Source of the DNA: Avena insularis
Taxonomy: Eukaryota > Streptophyta > Magnoliopsida > Poales > Poaceae
Direction of reading: 5' to 3'
Assembly: GCA_023614405.1 (NCBI GenBank)
Contig: JAJUPC010000037.1
Location: forward strand, 1,054,001-1,118,000
Length of the DNA stretch: 64,000 nucleotides
Under the pieces are notes generated by a model, which had not been told where the DNA came from, did not search any database, and saw nothing but the letters and a program-made list of their open reading frames with translations. The first letter of the stretch is position 1, and the number at the start of each line of letters is the position of its first letter. Positions 48,231 through 59,003 of the stretch are shown in pieces. The translations under genes were made by a program, and so were the position numbers.

Positions 48231-48247
48231 CCCCGGCAACGGCGCCA
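48231..48247 (-). other. Primer-binding site, Asp-tRNA type
   Basis: Minus strand TGGCGCCGTTGCCGGGG, complementary to the 3' end of plant tRNA-Asp (..CCCCGGCAACGGCG plus CCA). It lies ten bases from the 5' LTR edge at 48258, somewhat farther than usual. It fixes the outer element's orientation. Confidence 0.85.
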
Positions 48248-48257
48248 GAAAATAGCT

Positions 48258-49675
48258 TGATGTCTATGCACTTCTATTCTTGTAGACAGTTTTTGGGCCT
48301 CCAAGTGCAGAGATTTGTAGAACAGAAGCAAGTTTCCCTTAAGTGGATCACCAAAGGTTTATCGAACTCAGGGAGGAAGTGGTCAAAGGTATCCCCTCTC
48401 AAGCAACCTTGCAATCAAGATACAAGAAGTCTCTTGTGTCCCCAACACACCCAATACACTTGTCAGGTGTATAGGTGCACTAGTTCGGCGAAGAGATAGT
48501 GAAATACAAGTGGTATGGACAATTATTAGTGGTAACGGTGCTAGAAAAGAGATTGACGGGTAGGAAGAGACTAAAGGCAATCTGAATAAAGATGGAAGCA
48601 AGCAAACATGTAACAGATCTAGTTGCAAACGTTGTCTCAATGCTTAGAAACAAGGCCTAGGGATCATACTTTCAGTAGTGAACACTCTCATATAAATATC
48701 TTATCTTCATGATACTACTCTGAACTACTCTCCGATTGGACACTCTAATCCATAGTAGGGTTATAACAACACTCCTCAAAGTCTGTCTTCCCCATCTAGA
48801 TAGCCCCACACTATCACCTTGAGCGCTAGATGGTTCCGACAAACACCACAATTTCATAGAGACATCCAACTCCAAATATAACTCATAACAAGTATTTGTA
48901 ATCTCTAGCCTAAGTGTCACCATGGTGTGCATGTTGTCACTTTTACACACAAGGGGAGAGCCAGAGATCTATTAAAGCACTTGAGTAGCAAGGTAGATCT
49001 ACTTGATTATAAAGCTCATGACCACAATATGATCATGCATAGAGAGAGAGATGAACACATAGCTACCGGTAGAACCCTTAGCCTCAAGGAAGAACTACTC
49101 CCTCATCATCATGGGAATCAACAACGGCGATGGAGATGGTGGTGGAGATTGATGGAGATGGCTCCGAGGGCACTTCCCTGTCCTGGCAGGGTGCCGGAAC
49201 AGATACTTTTTGTCTCCCAAATCTCCCCTTCGGTGGCGGTGGCACTGCGGAACTTTTCTTGGCTGGAGGCTGGATTATTTAGGGTTTCTGCATCGGAGGC
49301 TTCTTATAGGTGAAAGGGCGATGTTAGAGGGTGGACCAGGGGCCCACACCACCTGGTGGCGCGGCTAGGGGGACCCGCGCCACCACATGGTGTGGCCAGC
49401 CCCTCGCCTCTCTCCGTCTCGTCTTTTGGCTCTGTGAGTCTTCCGGTAAAATATCGACCTTGGCTTTTGCCCGGTCCAATTCCGAGAATATTCATTTTCT
49501 GGTTTTTTTGGAACTAAAAATAGAAGAAAACAGGCAACTGACACTGTGGCATCTTGTTAATAGGTTAGTCCCAGAAATTTTATAAAAATACTCCAAAGTG
49601 TGGACAAAACATAAGAAAGTAGATATAAAACATGAATGGAACATCAAAAATTATAGATACGTTTGCAACGTATCA
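48258..49675 (-). mobile_element. 5' LTR of the outer element
   Basis: TG...CA ends, 1418 bp, partner of 16456-17872, followed by the second ccaag. Frames at 48927-49313 and 48672-48950 are LTR sequence that recurs in the other copies. Confidence 0.88.
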
Positions 49676-49706
49676 CCAAGTCACTTATTTTCGGACCAAC
49701 AGAGTA

Positions 49707-50103
49707 GTTCTTTTGACAGATATTCATGTATAAAAACTATTCAGAGACAATAAGTTGTTTCATCTCTAAAAACCATGGTGCACAATCAGTTTGCCCCTCA
49801 GAGTTCAATCTGCTTATTCCCGAGAGCCCATGGACAGAATACAAATTAATATGGAACACAATCATTGTCATAATAGTTAGGGAACTGTTATATAGATACA
49901 AGTATACCATACCAGTATGTATAGTCATAGCTGCAATCCAGCAAGCGGTTGTCACAGTTTTACCACCCATATATGATAAGTGGAGACAAGAAAACCACAT
50001 AATTAATTACAAAAGCATGTGACCAAAGAGCTATACATCTAGGAACTTCATGACCAGAGTGCGACATTCTGGGAAGTGAGATACATCGACCTTGACCATC
50101 CTT
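49707..50103. other. 3' flank of the B3-like gene
   Basis: AT-rich sequence right of the split MITE. Short overlapping frames on both strands (49726-50022 plus; 49737-50000 minus) match nothing I know. Probably 3' untranslated or intergenic DNA of the minus-strand gene that ends at 50104. Confidence 0.4.
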
Positions 50104-52616
50104 TCAATGGAAAGTTGGCTGCTTTTCGAAACTTGATCCACCTAGCATAACTGCTAAGTGCCCATATGTCAAGTTAATGGCATAGCATCCCTCGATTTCC
50201 ACTCCTTCGCTATGCATCTTGTAGACTATTCCGCCCTTTCGGTCTAGAGTTGCTTTGTGGCACTGTTAGGCAATTTCCGAGTCAAAGAAAGAGATAGACG
50301 CACAATTAATAAGAGCAACGCACTGAATCATGTGAAACTTAAGGATAAGACATTCATGGCAGTTTATATGCCACCATATACTCACAAACATAGTCATATG
50401 TGGCCAAGTGATCACAAGTGTGTAGGATAAGATGTTATAATGCAGTGCCCAGGCTAATACAAGAGATTGTGTCGGTGCCTGTTTTGGCCCTGGTGCAGTA
50501 GCTAGTGCTAGTGCAGGAACATGGACTAGTGAAGGAGATGGTTTCGATGTTGTTATTCGTAGGGGGGTTGTTGCAGGAGCCGGTACCAGTGCTAGTGCCA
50601 GCAACTTGATGCTGGATTTCTTCTGAGGGGTAGGTAAGCTGACTGCAGGAGTGGTAGAGGCATATGAGATGTGTACAAGCAAAATACTCTCTTATACAAC
50701 AGTTACTCACAAGAAAGTGATCATAGGATGAGTATACAAGAAAATTAAGTTACTACATCTATTCTTTCTCCTTAGGTCAACGGGTACCAGTGCAGGAACT
50801 AGGGCTAGTGCTAGTGCAGGTGTCGGTGTTGGTGCTAGCAGATTGATGTTGGTTAACCTCTAGGGGTGGGTAAGGGGACCGTAGGAGTGGTCAGAGAGGC
50901 ATATGAGATGTGTACAAGCAAAATGGTCTCTTATACAACAATTACTCCTAGTATAGTGATCAAAGGATATGATGAGTATACAAGCAAATTAAGTTACTAC
51001 CTCTATTCTTTCTCCTAATTAGGTAAACAAGTGCGGTTGCATGAACTGGGGCCCTGACGGTGCCATCAGCTTGATGCTAGATTCCTTCTCGCCGGTACAT
51101 AAGGGGAAGCGGACTACAGAAGTGGTCAGAGTCATATGATGAGTACAAGACAATGGTGCAGACTAATTAATCGCAAGAAAGTCATAAGAGGTTGTGATGA
51201 GTATAGAAGAAGATTAATTTAGCACTACCTCTCTTCTTGGTCCTTAGGTGAACATGTGTACACTGACTTGCAAGTATCTGCCCAGGATTGCTATAATCAA
51301 GGGCCACCACATCCCCCTTCTTCAGATCATTCTCGCTGACATACTTGGACCAACCTCGTCCACCGAAATAGGTGCTGGCCATCATCTGGGAGACATCCAC
51401 ATCATATAGTTGGCACGTGCCTTTAGGGACCTTGCCATACATAGTCAGAAACTTGTCATTTCCGCATAGATTGATTATAATGGGGTGAGCGACACAATGG
51501 AAAACCACTTGGAAAGCATACCTTATAAGATGGGTACCCTTCGTGAAGGGTGGCCATGCAACATTTTCTTCTCTCTGCCTTTTAAAGGGCATACAGGGAC
51601 CCCTTTCAATCCACATGCTTGACAAGAGGACGGTAGAACAAAGGGCTCAGCAGCTGGTGCGTGGTACTGAATGAAATTAAGTGGAAAGGTTAAACTATGT
51701 AAAGAGCATGTAAATCTAATAATATGAGACAAAATCATTACATGTAAAGCAAACCAATTTGATGTTTGTGAACTTTTGATAAGCGTAAAGATAAAGTTGA
51801 TAACAGTAACCTAGAAAATCATAATATGTGAAATGTGGATTTCCAAATTGTACCCACTTTTTAGAGAGGTCAATGCCCACCTGAGTACTATGTTTGTGCT
51901 TCCTCGACGAGTAGATGATGTCCTCTTTTGGTGGGGCATCAGCAATCTACTACCCTCTACAACAGCCTCAGCCTCTGCAATAACACCTTCAATATGCATA
52001 AATAGAAACAAAGCTCAATTGTTTAATACAGTAGTAGCCATATGACTGTATGAGATAGTCAGACAAACAGACAGATCTAGATCTGGATTCACATAAACAA
52101 AGTGTCAGAATTAATAAAATCACACATATGTTTCTGAACATCTTATAAGCATGCATCAAACCAAGCGGATAATAATTAAATCATACTACACCAAGGTAAG
52201 TGGATTAGGAAAAGTACCCTTATCTTTAATTTGGGCCCTCCTAGCTGGGCAGTGGCCTTGCGCTTGTTTGGTGAGTAGTGGTACGGGTCAGATCCTGTGG
52301 TATGTGGGGGTATCATCATGTTTACCGTACCTGGAGGACCGCACATTCGCGGGTATGTACCACCCTACTATAGTAAATAACAAAGAAGATGGTCTCACAA
52401 TGGATTACACAAAAACAGGATGCAAACAAAGACAACTTTTATAGCACATCAATACATCCAGGTTGGAGACAACCACTTTCAACATGGAAAGAATGGAAGA
52501 ATGCAAGGAATATACTACTACAATACCTTTTTCAGGAAACTTTTTAGGGAACTGATGGGACCATCCATGTCCGTAGTGGTTATGCGCGCCACTGACCCAT
52601 ATTCTCCATATAGAAT
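50104..52616 (-). pseudogene. B3-domain-like multi-exon gene, probably degenerate
   Basis: Exons with consensus borders on the minus strand: 52616-52527 (30 codons, includes YGEYGSVARITTTDMDG), 52364-52218 (49 codons, includes YHYSPNKRKATAQLGG), 51972-51881, a B3-like exon ending at 51229, repeated short exons (50490-51113) and a last exon 50262-50104 (includes GGIVYKMHSEGVEIEGCYA). The B3-like part reads GGRGWSKYVSENDLKKGD, the GW...V..N.L..GD pattern of plant B3 DNA-binding domains, which would make it a nuclear transcription factor. The frame between 51972-51881 and the B3 exon is not resolved: the obvious acceptor at 51667 leads to a stop. The N-terminal start is not identified. Confidence 0.45.
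50490..51238 (-). repeat. Triplicated exon-intron unit of the B3-like gene
   Basis: Three units of about 215-270 bp follow one another. All share the stretch catatga...gatgagtataga/caag and end (plus strand) ttactac.tctattctttctcc or a variant. On the minus strand each unit carries a short exon with KSSIKLLA-like and Ala/Leu/Pro-rich coding (PALALALVPA). Units 1 and 3 keep acceptors (CTGCAG at 50643; CTGTAG at 51114). The middle unit has CTACGG there (near 50880), so its exon is probably skipped. Confidence 0.65.
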
Positions 52617-53440
52617 CTGACACAAAATGCATTGAACATTACTAGAAATTAAAGGTTATAGTAGTCAGTAAAGATAAAAGAACACCCAGATCAAACCCAA
52701 CCAAATGCCCTAGTCAGAACAGCGGTGACCATGCCCCAATCCATACAAAATACCAATGGCCTAATCAATCAGAGAAAACAAGGAAAAATACCCTGATTTG
52801 GTGATTCTGAGGTGAGCACTACCCCCCACCACCACACACACACACACTATCTAAGAAGCAAGAACTTCAAAAGCAAAGCATACCGGATAGAACCCCTAAT
52901 GGCCCAATCGGAAGCAAACAAAGCAAATTTTCAAGGTGAGCAAATACACCCACCTATCCGAGATAAGCAAGAACTCCCCAATCGAGGAAAATTGGGAAAA
53001 AGAATTGTTGCACCAATTTTGACACTTGCTTCCTTTGCTGGATGGGAGCTAGCTAGTGATGGTTTCTCTAGTCGGTAGAAAGCCATAGGTAGGGGTATAA
53101 AAGAGGAGTACTTATTTTCTATAGAAAAAGTAAAAGGGCGGCGACAGGAACTATTTCCCGTGTGTGGTCTGAATTTTCAACACCCAGCTTTCACGTGGTG
53201 GCCTACAACTGTTTCAAGGGGGTGAGTTAAAGCGAGACCTATGTCTAGATAAAAAAACTTGAATGACCTAACCCCCTCCTTCCCTTCACACGAGTTCTCC
53301 CATGTTCCGCTCCCAACACCAATAAAATCGCCCCTCTTCAAATCAAATCGATCCCATCTTATCCTCTTGATCCTTCTCACGGAGCATTGAGGGAGGGGAA
53401 GGGCTAGCAGAGCACAAGACGATGGTAATTGTAGCTTAGG
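52617..53440 (-). other. Upstream part of the B3-like gene, no clear exon
   Basis: Contains short frames on both strands (52812-53078 plus; 53177-53380 minus) without recognisable domains. A CT-rich stretch near 53270-53400 may be 5' untranslated or promoter sequence of the minus-strand gene. The first exon could not be placed. Confidence 0.3.
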
Positions 53441-53705
53441 GCACCGGTGCTAGAGGCCTCAAAAAATTGTTTGGGGACCGATAAAAGCACACACATGTAT
53501 GTAGAATGGTTTCCAATTATAGTTATAGGAACAAAGGCCTACAAATCATAAGGTATCTCCATATTACAGTACTACAACAGTATCGACCCGATCATGAGAT
53601 ATCTCTACATATATTACAAAGATCTTAGGTGCACCCCAAGAGTTTTCTAGCTAGGCTAGTGGTCATGAAACTACCTAGACGACACAAAAAGCACACCCCT
53701 GATTA
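53441..53705. other. Intergenic sequence
   Basis: AT-rich sequence with no frame, repeat or transposon end that I can support. Confidence 0.4.
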
Positions 53706-54925
53706 TTAGTAGCCCTTCATCAACTCCATATAGAGGCAGTGTACCCGATCCATAGCCTCCTGAAGGACCCCTAACCTTGGGTCAAGCCTCATATTTAAGT
53801 AATCAAGTGCCCTTTATCGAAAAAGGTGCAGCCTCATCAATGAACGGGTCATCATCATTACCATCCATCGTTACCATCAAAGTAATCCTTAGTTTTCTAC
53901 TTCTGTGATTAGTAGATTAACAGATAGTTTAGATTTATAGAGAAACATCTAAGACACACGACCTGAACATTCGTCATTATACAGATATACCTTGCCATCG
54001 GACATAGCAGAAGTACCAGAAATGAAATATATTTCATGCATCTTGAGGTTTTTCTCTCCTCCCCTTCTCCTAGTTAATCTAGATACTCAGGATCTACCTC
54101 TATTAGTTGATATAGATGATCAACTTCTGCTTCCCCTACTTGATTTGGATGATAAAGATGTGCTTCCCCTGGTTCATATGGAGGATCATATGGTTCACCA
54201 TGAAATACCCATCTAACATGTGTGCCTAGCATCCCAAAATTAAATAAATGTTCTTCCACTGTATGTTGAGGCAGCACCTTATTATTCACACACATGAAGT
54301 AGGGACAATGCACTTTTGAGTTATCACAATGAGCTCTAAAAATCCATAAATCGTAGAACACCACAAATATGTTTAGAGATGCTTAATGGAGCAACCTCTA
54401 GCCAAAACTTGTCCATCTGTTTGAAAAATACGACTTACAAGATTGGAGCTTATTAAAAGAAAAGCAGGAAACATATAGATGGAGTATACCAGAAAACTAT
54501 ATATGCCTATGCATTTCAGCAAACATATTGACAGAAAACTCGGGTGAAGGTATTTTAGAAAATAGATCAAGCATAGAATCAACTATGCCCATGTAGATTG
54601 AGCACAAATTAAACTACGTATGTGAGGAGGAAGATCTAGTGAAAAGGCAATAAAATGCCAACTAGATCGAGCTAGACATAGAAGAACTACCGTGGGATCA
54701 ACTTGACCACCGGTGCATTTCGAGAAAACCTATGGGTAGGGAAATCTTATTTGCGCGCACGGTGGCGATGAGGAGCGGTGGTGAGTGCGTCTGTTTATCT
54801 AGGAAGGGGTGAGGGTCTGGGCGGCGGAGGGTGGATGTTATTACACAACGCCAAGGGGTGGCGAGGGATAACTTTGGAAATTCTAAGCTACCCTTCTTTT
54901 GGACACCAATGTATATGTGGCCCAC
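53706..54925 (-). pseudogene. Fragment with CACTA-type transposase-associated domain
   Basis: The minus frame 54364-54074 contains a Cys-x3-Cys start (HCPYFMC), then TVEEHLFNFGM and VRWVFHGEPYDP. This matches the CP.x.C...HL...GF....W..HGE pattern of the transposase-associated domain found N-terminal in En/Spm (CACTA) proteins. Downstream on the same strand, 53868-53706 reads like a C-terminal exon (MDGNDDDPFIDEAAPF, then after a frame slip MRLDPRLGVLQEAMDRVH) ending at TAA 53706-53708. Upstream, 54925-54698 is GC-richer and may hold the 5' end. No TNP2 core or CACTA terminal repeat was found, so it is a remnant or a host gene with a domesticated domain. Confidence 0.45.
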
Positions 54926-55312
54926 ATGTTAGTGACCATAGTTCAAAATTGACCCATTTTTTAAACCAAGATAAACTGATTCAAGTGGTGAAATCGGTAC
55001 GGAAACTTGGAAATTCATGAAAATCTTTTATTGTTCATTAAATATTATGTGCCCTTGGTTCCTTAGTTGTGCTTGGTTTTCCCCACGCTCCAAACTTTTT
55101 CTCACTTCCCCACTTCCTTAGTTGAAACACTCACAAATGCTCATAGCGGATGTTTGTCATCTTGACCGTCAACTCTGATGAGTGGGGCTCGCACTCGGCA
55201 TTGATTGTTGCTTGTTGACTGGTGGGATTGCTAGGAGACACGTATCGGGAAGCTTGTCTGAACCTGAAAAAAATAGATCGAGATACTTGTTTCAAAAAAA
55301 CAGATCGAGATA
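54926..55312. other. Region between divergent gene remnants
   Basis: Lies between the minus-strand fragment and the plus-strand Mutator-like remnant. Both would be transcribed outward from here, so promoters are expected, but I see no defined motif and no clear terminal inverted repeat. Confidence 0.35.
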
Positions 55313-58300
55313 TTGCCGCACCGCACCGTGCTGCCGGCCCGCCCCCTCCGCTGGTGCGTGATGCATCCATCGCCATTGTTCCCTTCACCCTATGCCCCTA
55401 TTCCGTTCATCAGCGACGCCGCCTCTCCACCAGATCTAACCCACCTCCCGGTCTGGGATTACGAAGCGATGTTGGGTGAGGACACCCGGAAGGTCATCGA
55501 CCGTGGAGAGGATTGGGTCGAATCCACGACAGATAATTCATGGATTACACCTCGGTAAGCATCTTTTCCCCTTGAATTGATGTTTCTAAATCATATTATA
55601 GGCCGTATTTAACTTCGGTTAGCTTGAATCATTCGAATTTTTCTCAATTGTACCTGGCCTAACTGCAACCTTTGTTTGAACAAAATAGGATTGATCCTGC
55701 GCTAGCTTTCCGGTTGGCGATTAGAATGGAAACTAGTGTGCTGTGTGGTACTAAAATGCGTAGGATTTCAACATTTTTCTATCCCAATGTGGTAGAAACC
55801 AGCATATCTTTCAAAGATGTTTGAGCTGAGCTCCGTAACACCTATCCCTGGAGCGATGCCGATGTTGTTGAACTGAATTATTTCAATAGTGACGCGCAAA
55901 GATTTCTCCCACTAACTTGCGGCGAGCATATGGGGTTGCTTTTTTACTCTGAATGCTGGCAGCCGATTGAGTAAAATCCAAATCGATGTGGTTCAGTCAT
56001 GTGTAGAACGGGTGAAGGGGAAGAGAGTTCAGACATCATATGTCTCTGCTAACAGCCAACACCCCTGCAGTCCTTGTAGGTCGAGACCAAGTAAATAAAG
56101 TGGTTCTGAAATCCACAACATGCCTACTGCCAATTTTGTTGCCGCTTCAGCTGCTGCTTCTCGTGTACTTTCTGCAGTCGGTGTAGAGGAAGATGCAGAA
56201 CATGACGAGGAAGTGCTTACAAATGATGATGAAGACAAGGTGATGTACCCTAAACTGGTAGATATAGCCAGTCAGCAAATAGTGAATGATGAATATCCGG
56301 AGGAGCCCATCATCCGAGCTAGGTTTGATGACACTGATGATGAAGAGAAGGAGGAGAACATGGACAACTTAATTGCTGATGAACACAATGGTGAGGACAT
56401 GACAACAATAGAGTGGAATAGGGAAGCACCAGAGCTTACTGAAGGCCCTACTTTCCAATCCATGGTGGACTGTCGGAATGCAGTGACAACATGGTGCATT
56501 CTAAATCAAAACGCCTATGAGATTAAAAGGAGTGAGCCAGGAAGGTTCATTGTTTTTTGTCCATATGATAGGTGTAGGTGGAGGTTGCATGCATCTCATA
56601 TGTTAAAGAGCAAACTGATTCAGGTAATCCAATTTACGTTAGTAATTTAGTTTCAGATCAATGAGTAATGTTTCTTATTTGTTTTTTACCCGTTTATTTT
56701 GTTTCAGATAAATAAAAACCCACACGAGCACACATGTCCACCTTTAGGGGGACATGTCAAAACTAGGTGGGTAGCAGATGCACTATTGGATTGGCTGAGG
56801 GAAGAACCTGGACTTGGTCCAACAACACTCCATGGGAAGCTTTTTGAGAAGTACAAGATAAAAATTCCTTACATGAGAATTTTCAATGCTAGGGAAAGGC
56901 TCTTAATAGAATTAATGGTCAATGGAATGACAGTTTTTAGCTACTTTACACATTCAAAGCTGATGTGGAGATGGATAGTCTAAGGAGTGTTGTAGAGATT
57001 GACAAGCATACAGTTCCATTCAAAATAATAGGGAATTCATTTGAGAAGGATTGCTTCAGAAGGGCTTTTGTTTGTTTCAAGGCTTGCTGGCAGGGGTTTC
57101 TAGATGGTTGCAGGCCCTATTTGGCCGTAGATGCTACACATTTGACTGGAAGATTGAGAGGATAGCTAGTAGCAGCTAATGCAGGTGATGGACACAACTG
57201 GCTATTCCCAGTTACATTTGGTGTGGTGGAGGCAGAGTCCGAGGAATGTTGGGTATGGTTTCTGCAGCAATTGCCCAACATTATAGGCACACTTCCAGGT
57301 TTAACTATGCACATAGATTCTTGCAAGGATTTAGAGAGTGAAGTAGAAATTGTATTCCCTAGAGTTGAGCATAGGGAATGTATGGGACACCTAGTGCAGA
57401 ATTTCAAAAAGAAGTTCCCTGGTAAAGTTTATTGCTGAGAACTTATGGCCAGCATCATACAATGTAGCAAAAGGAAGCCTGAACACCATTTGAGAGTGTT
57501 GTATGCTCAAAATCCTCTTGTGAAGTAGTACATGGATGCACATCATGGCAAGGTGTGGTCAAGAAGCAAATTCAACGAAATCTACAAAGTAGACTATGTG
57601 ACCAATAACCTTGCAGAATGCTTCAATGCAAAGTTCAATTCAGTGAAAGGGCTCTTGTTGTGGCCATTTGACAAGATAAGGCATATGATCAAGAGAAAGA
57701 TGGCTCTTCGTAAAAGAATTGTAGAAACACAATATGTTGGTCGTCAAATGCTCCCATCACTGATTAAGGCATTGCATTTGAAGGCAAGAGGACTGAAGAT
57801 GAAATGCATTCGATCTGATAAATATGTGGGTGAGGTAGCCTATACTGACACTAAAAATATGCAATGGAGGTATCCTGTGAACCTAACTACTAGAGAATGT
57901 AGTTGTAGGGAATGGCAGATCCGTGGGAAGCCACGCATACATGCCCTACATCTGATGACTGTTATCGAGGGTGCAAATGGTGAAGTTGACCAATATTGCT
58001 CTGAGTATTTCTCTATTTACAAATTTATGGCTACTTATGCTGACAATGTGCCTACACTCTTGGGAAAATATCAATGGAACATAGTAGATCCAGGGTTCAA
58101 ACTCCACTCTCCTGTATTGACTAGACCACCAGGAAGACCAAGGAAAAATAGGTTCAGAATGGGTGAGGAGGGTCGTGTACCAAAAAAGCGTGCTTGCAGA
58201 AAATGTGGAGTTTTGGGGCATATTGCTAGGCTTTGTTCCAGTTCAGTGGATGCATCATTTGGAGAGGAGGAAAGATGGACATCAGCCAATGCATATGAGA

Positions 58301-58581
58301 ATGTAGCAGCAATGGAGATTGCAGATGAAGCTACACTAGAGACTGAAGCAAATGATGCAGTAACAGCACCTTGGTATGTGTTTGCATTTGTAGAATGCAG
58401 CTACCCTTTTGTTTGCATTTGTTCTATTTTTTACATATGGCTTATAATTTTATTTATCAGTTCTAGGGAGAAAAGGCCCAGAGATGAAGAAACCGAAGTT
58501 CAACTATCATCTGATGGCTTAGAATTTGAAGCCATGGCTTTTGAAGGTTTTGAACCTATAAGAGAGGAAGAGGAGGGGTAA
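55313..58581 (+). pseudogene. Mutator-like (MULE) transposase pseudogene
   Basis: Exon 1 carries MLGEDTRKVIDRGEDWVE and ends at a donor (55555). A MuDR-type DNA-binding region follows (VFCPYDRCRWRLHASH, near 56560-56600; donor at 56623, acceptor before 56708). Next is the MULE catalytic region with LAVDATHLTGR (near 57120) and VEHRECMGHLVQNF, a SWIM-type CSCREWQIRGKPRIHAL where the third zinc ligand is Arg instead of Cys, an AT-hook-like RPPGRPRKNRF, and a CX2CX4HX4C knuckle CRKCGVLGHIARLC (58195). The last exon ends at 58581. Breaks: stop near 55821, frameshift near 56905, stops at 57163, 57436 and 57526. Normally the product excises and reinserts MULE DNA; this copy cannot. Confidence 0.85.
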
Positions 58582-58837
58582 TTGTTCCAGTTGTTCCTTT
58601 AAAGATTATGACCCCACAGATGATCATCAATTGGTCGTCAAGTGCTCAGCGAGTGGGAGTACTTTATCAACACCTCCACAGCCACAACCCCAAGTAAGGA
58701 AGAACAAAAGGAGAATCTCAACTAGGGAAACCAGGAGCATCTCAACTAGGGAAACCAGGAGCAAGTCGGTGAAGCCAGCTGTGAACACAAGGAGCAAGTC
58801 AAAGATTTGAATTTGAACTTTGTATTAAGATGTTTGT
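58582..58837 (+). other. 3' region of the MULE remnant
   Basis: Low-coding sequence after the last exon. A ~24-bp segment (atctcaactagggaaaccag plus agc) is directly repeated near 58715-58765. Probably former coding or 3' untranslated sequence of the transposase. Confidence 0.4.
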
Positions 58838-59003
58838 GTTGTCAATTTGAGCTACTATGAAAACTTATCAGTTGTAATATTCCTTTTTTATGAAGGTTGT
58901 CAATTTGAGCTACTCTGAAAACTTATCAGTTGTAATAATGTTGCTTTATTATGAGGGATCCCTTTTTATGAAGGTTATCAATTTGAGCTACTGTGAAACT
59001 TAT
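58838..59003. repeat. Short tandem repeat, 58- and 78-bp spacing
   Basis: The segment tcaatttgagctact.tgaaa starts at about 58842, 58900 and 58978. Each copy is followed by acttatcagttgtaat or a shortened version. It lies directly before the ~665-bp repeats and shares its last copy's end with them. Confidence 0.75.

Larger units (their letters stand above)
16456..49675 (-). mobile_element. Outer non-autonomous LTR element, ~6.6 kb net, TSD ccaag
   Basis: Two inverted LTRs of nearly equal length (16456-17872, 1417 bp; 48258-49675, 1418 bp) bound the element, with a perfect ccaag duplication at 16451-16455 and 49676-49680. Reading the minus strand: 5' LTR (right), Asp-type primer-binding site, a 188-codon ORF, a Helitron insertion, non-coding interior, a ggggatgt polypurine tract (17873-17882) and 3' LTR (left). 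Net interior is about 3.8 kb with no gag-pol domains, so it is non-autonomous and probably Gypsy-mobilised. It is the same group as the copy at 1-2255. Confidence 0.88.
16368..49704. mobile_element. Stowaway (Thalos-like) MITE split by the nested cluster
   Basis: The left part, 16368-16455, begins CTCCCTCTGTGAG after a TA dinucleotide (16366-16367) and contains the segment ctagacacgttttagtgt typical of Thalos-type Stowaway elements. It stops at the LTR element's target duplication ccaag. The right part, 49681-49704, ends ...caacagag followed by TA (49705-49706). Together they make a ~112-bp element with imperfect terminal inverted repeats and a TA duplication, the usual Tc1/mariner MITE layout. 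It is the outermost and therefore the oldest member of the nest. Confidence 0.7.

Noticed and set aside
54698..54925. 75-codon minus frame as a separate gene
   Set aside because: No domain is visible; treated only as a possible 5' part of the transposase-associated-domain fragment.
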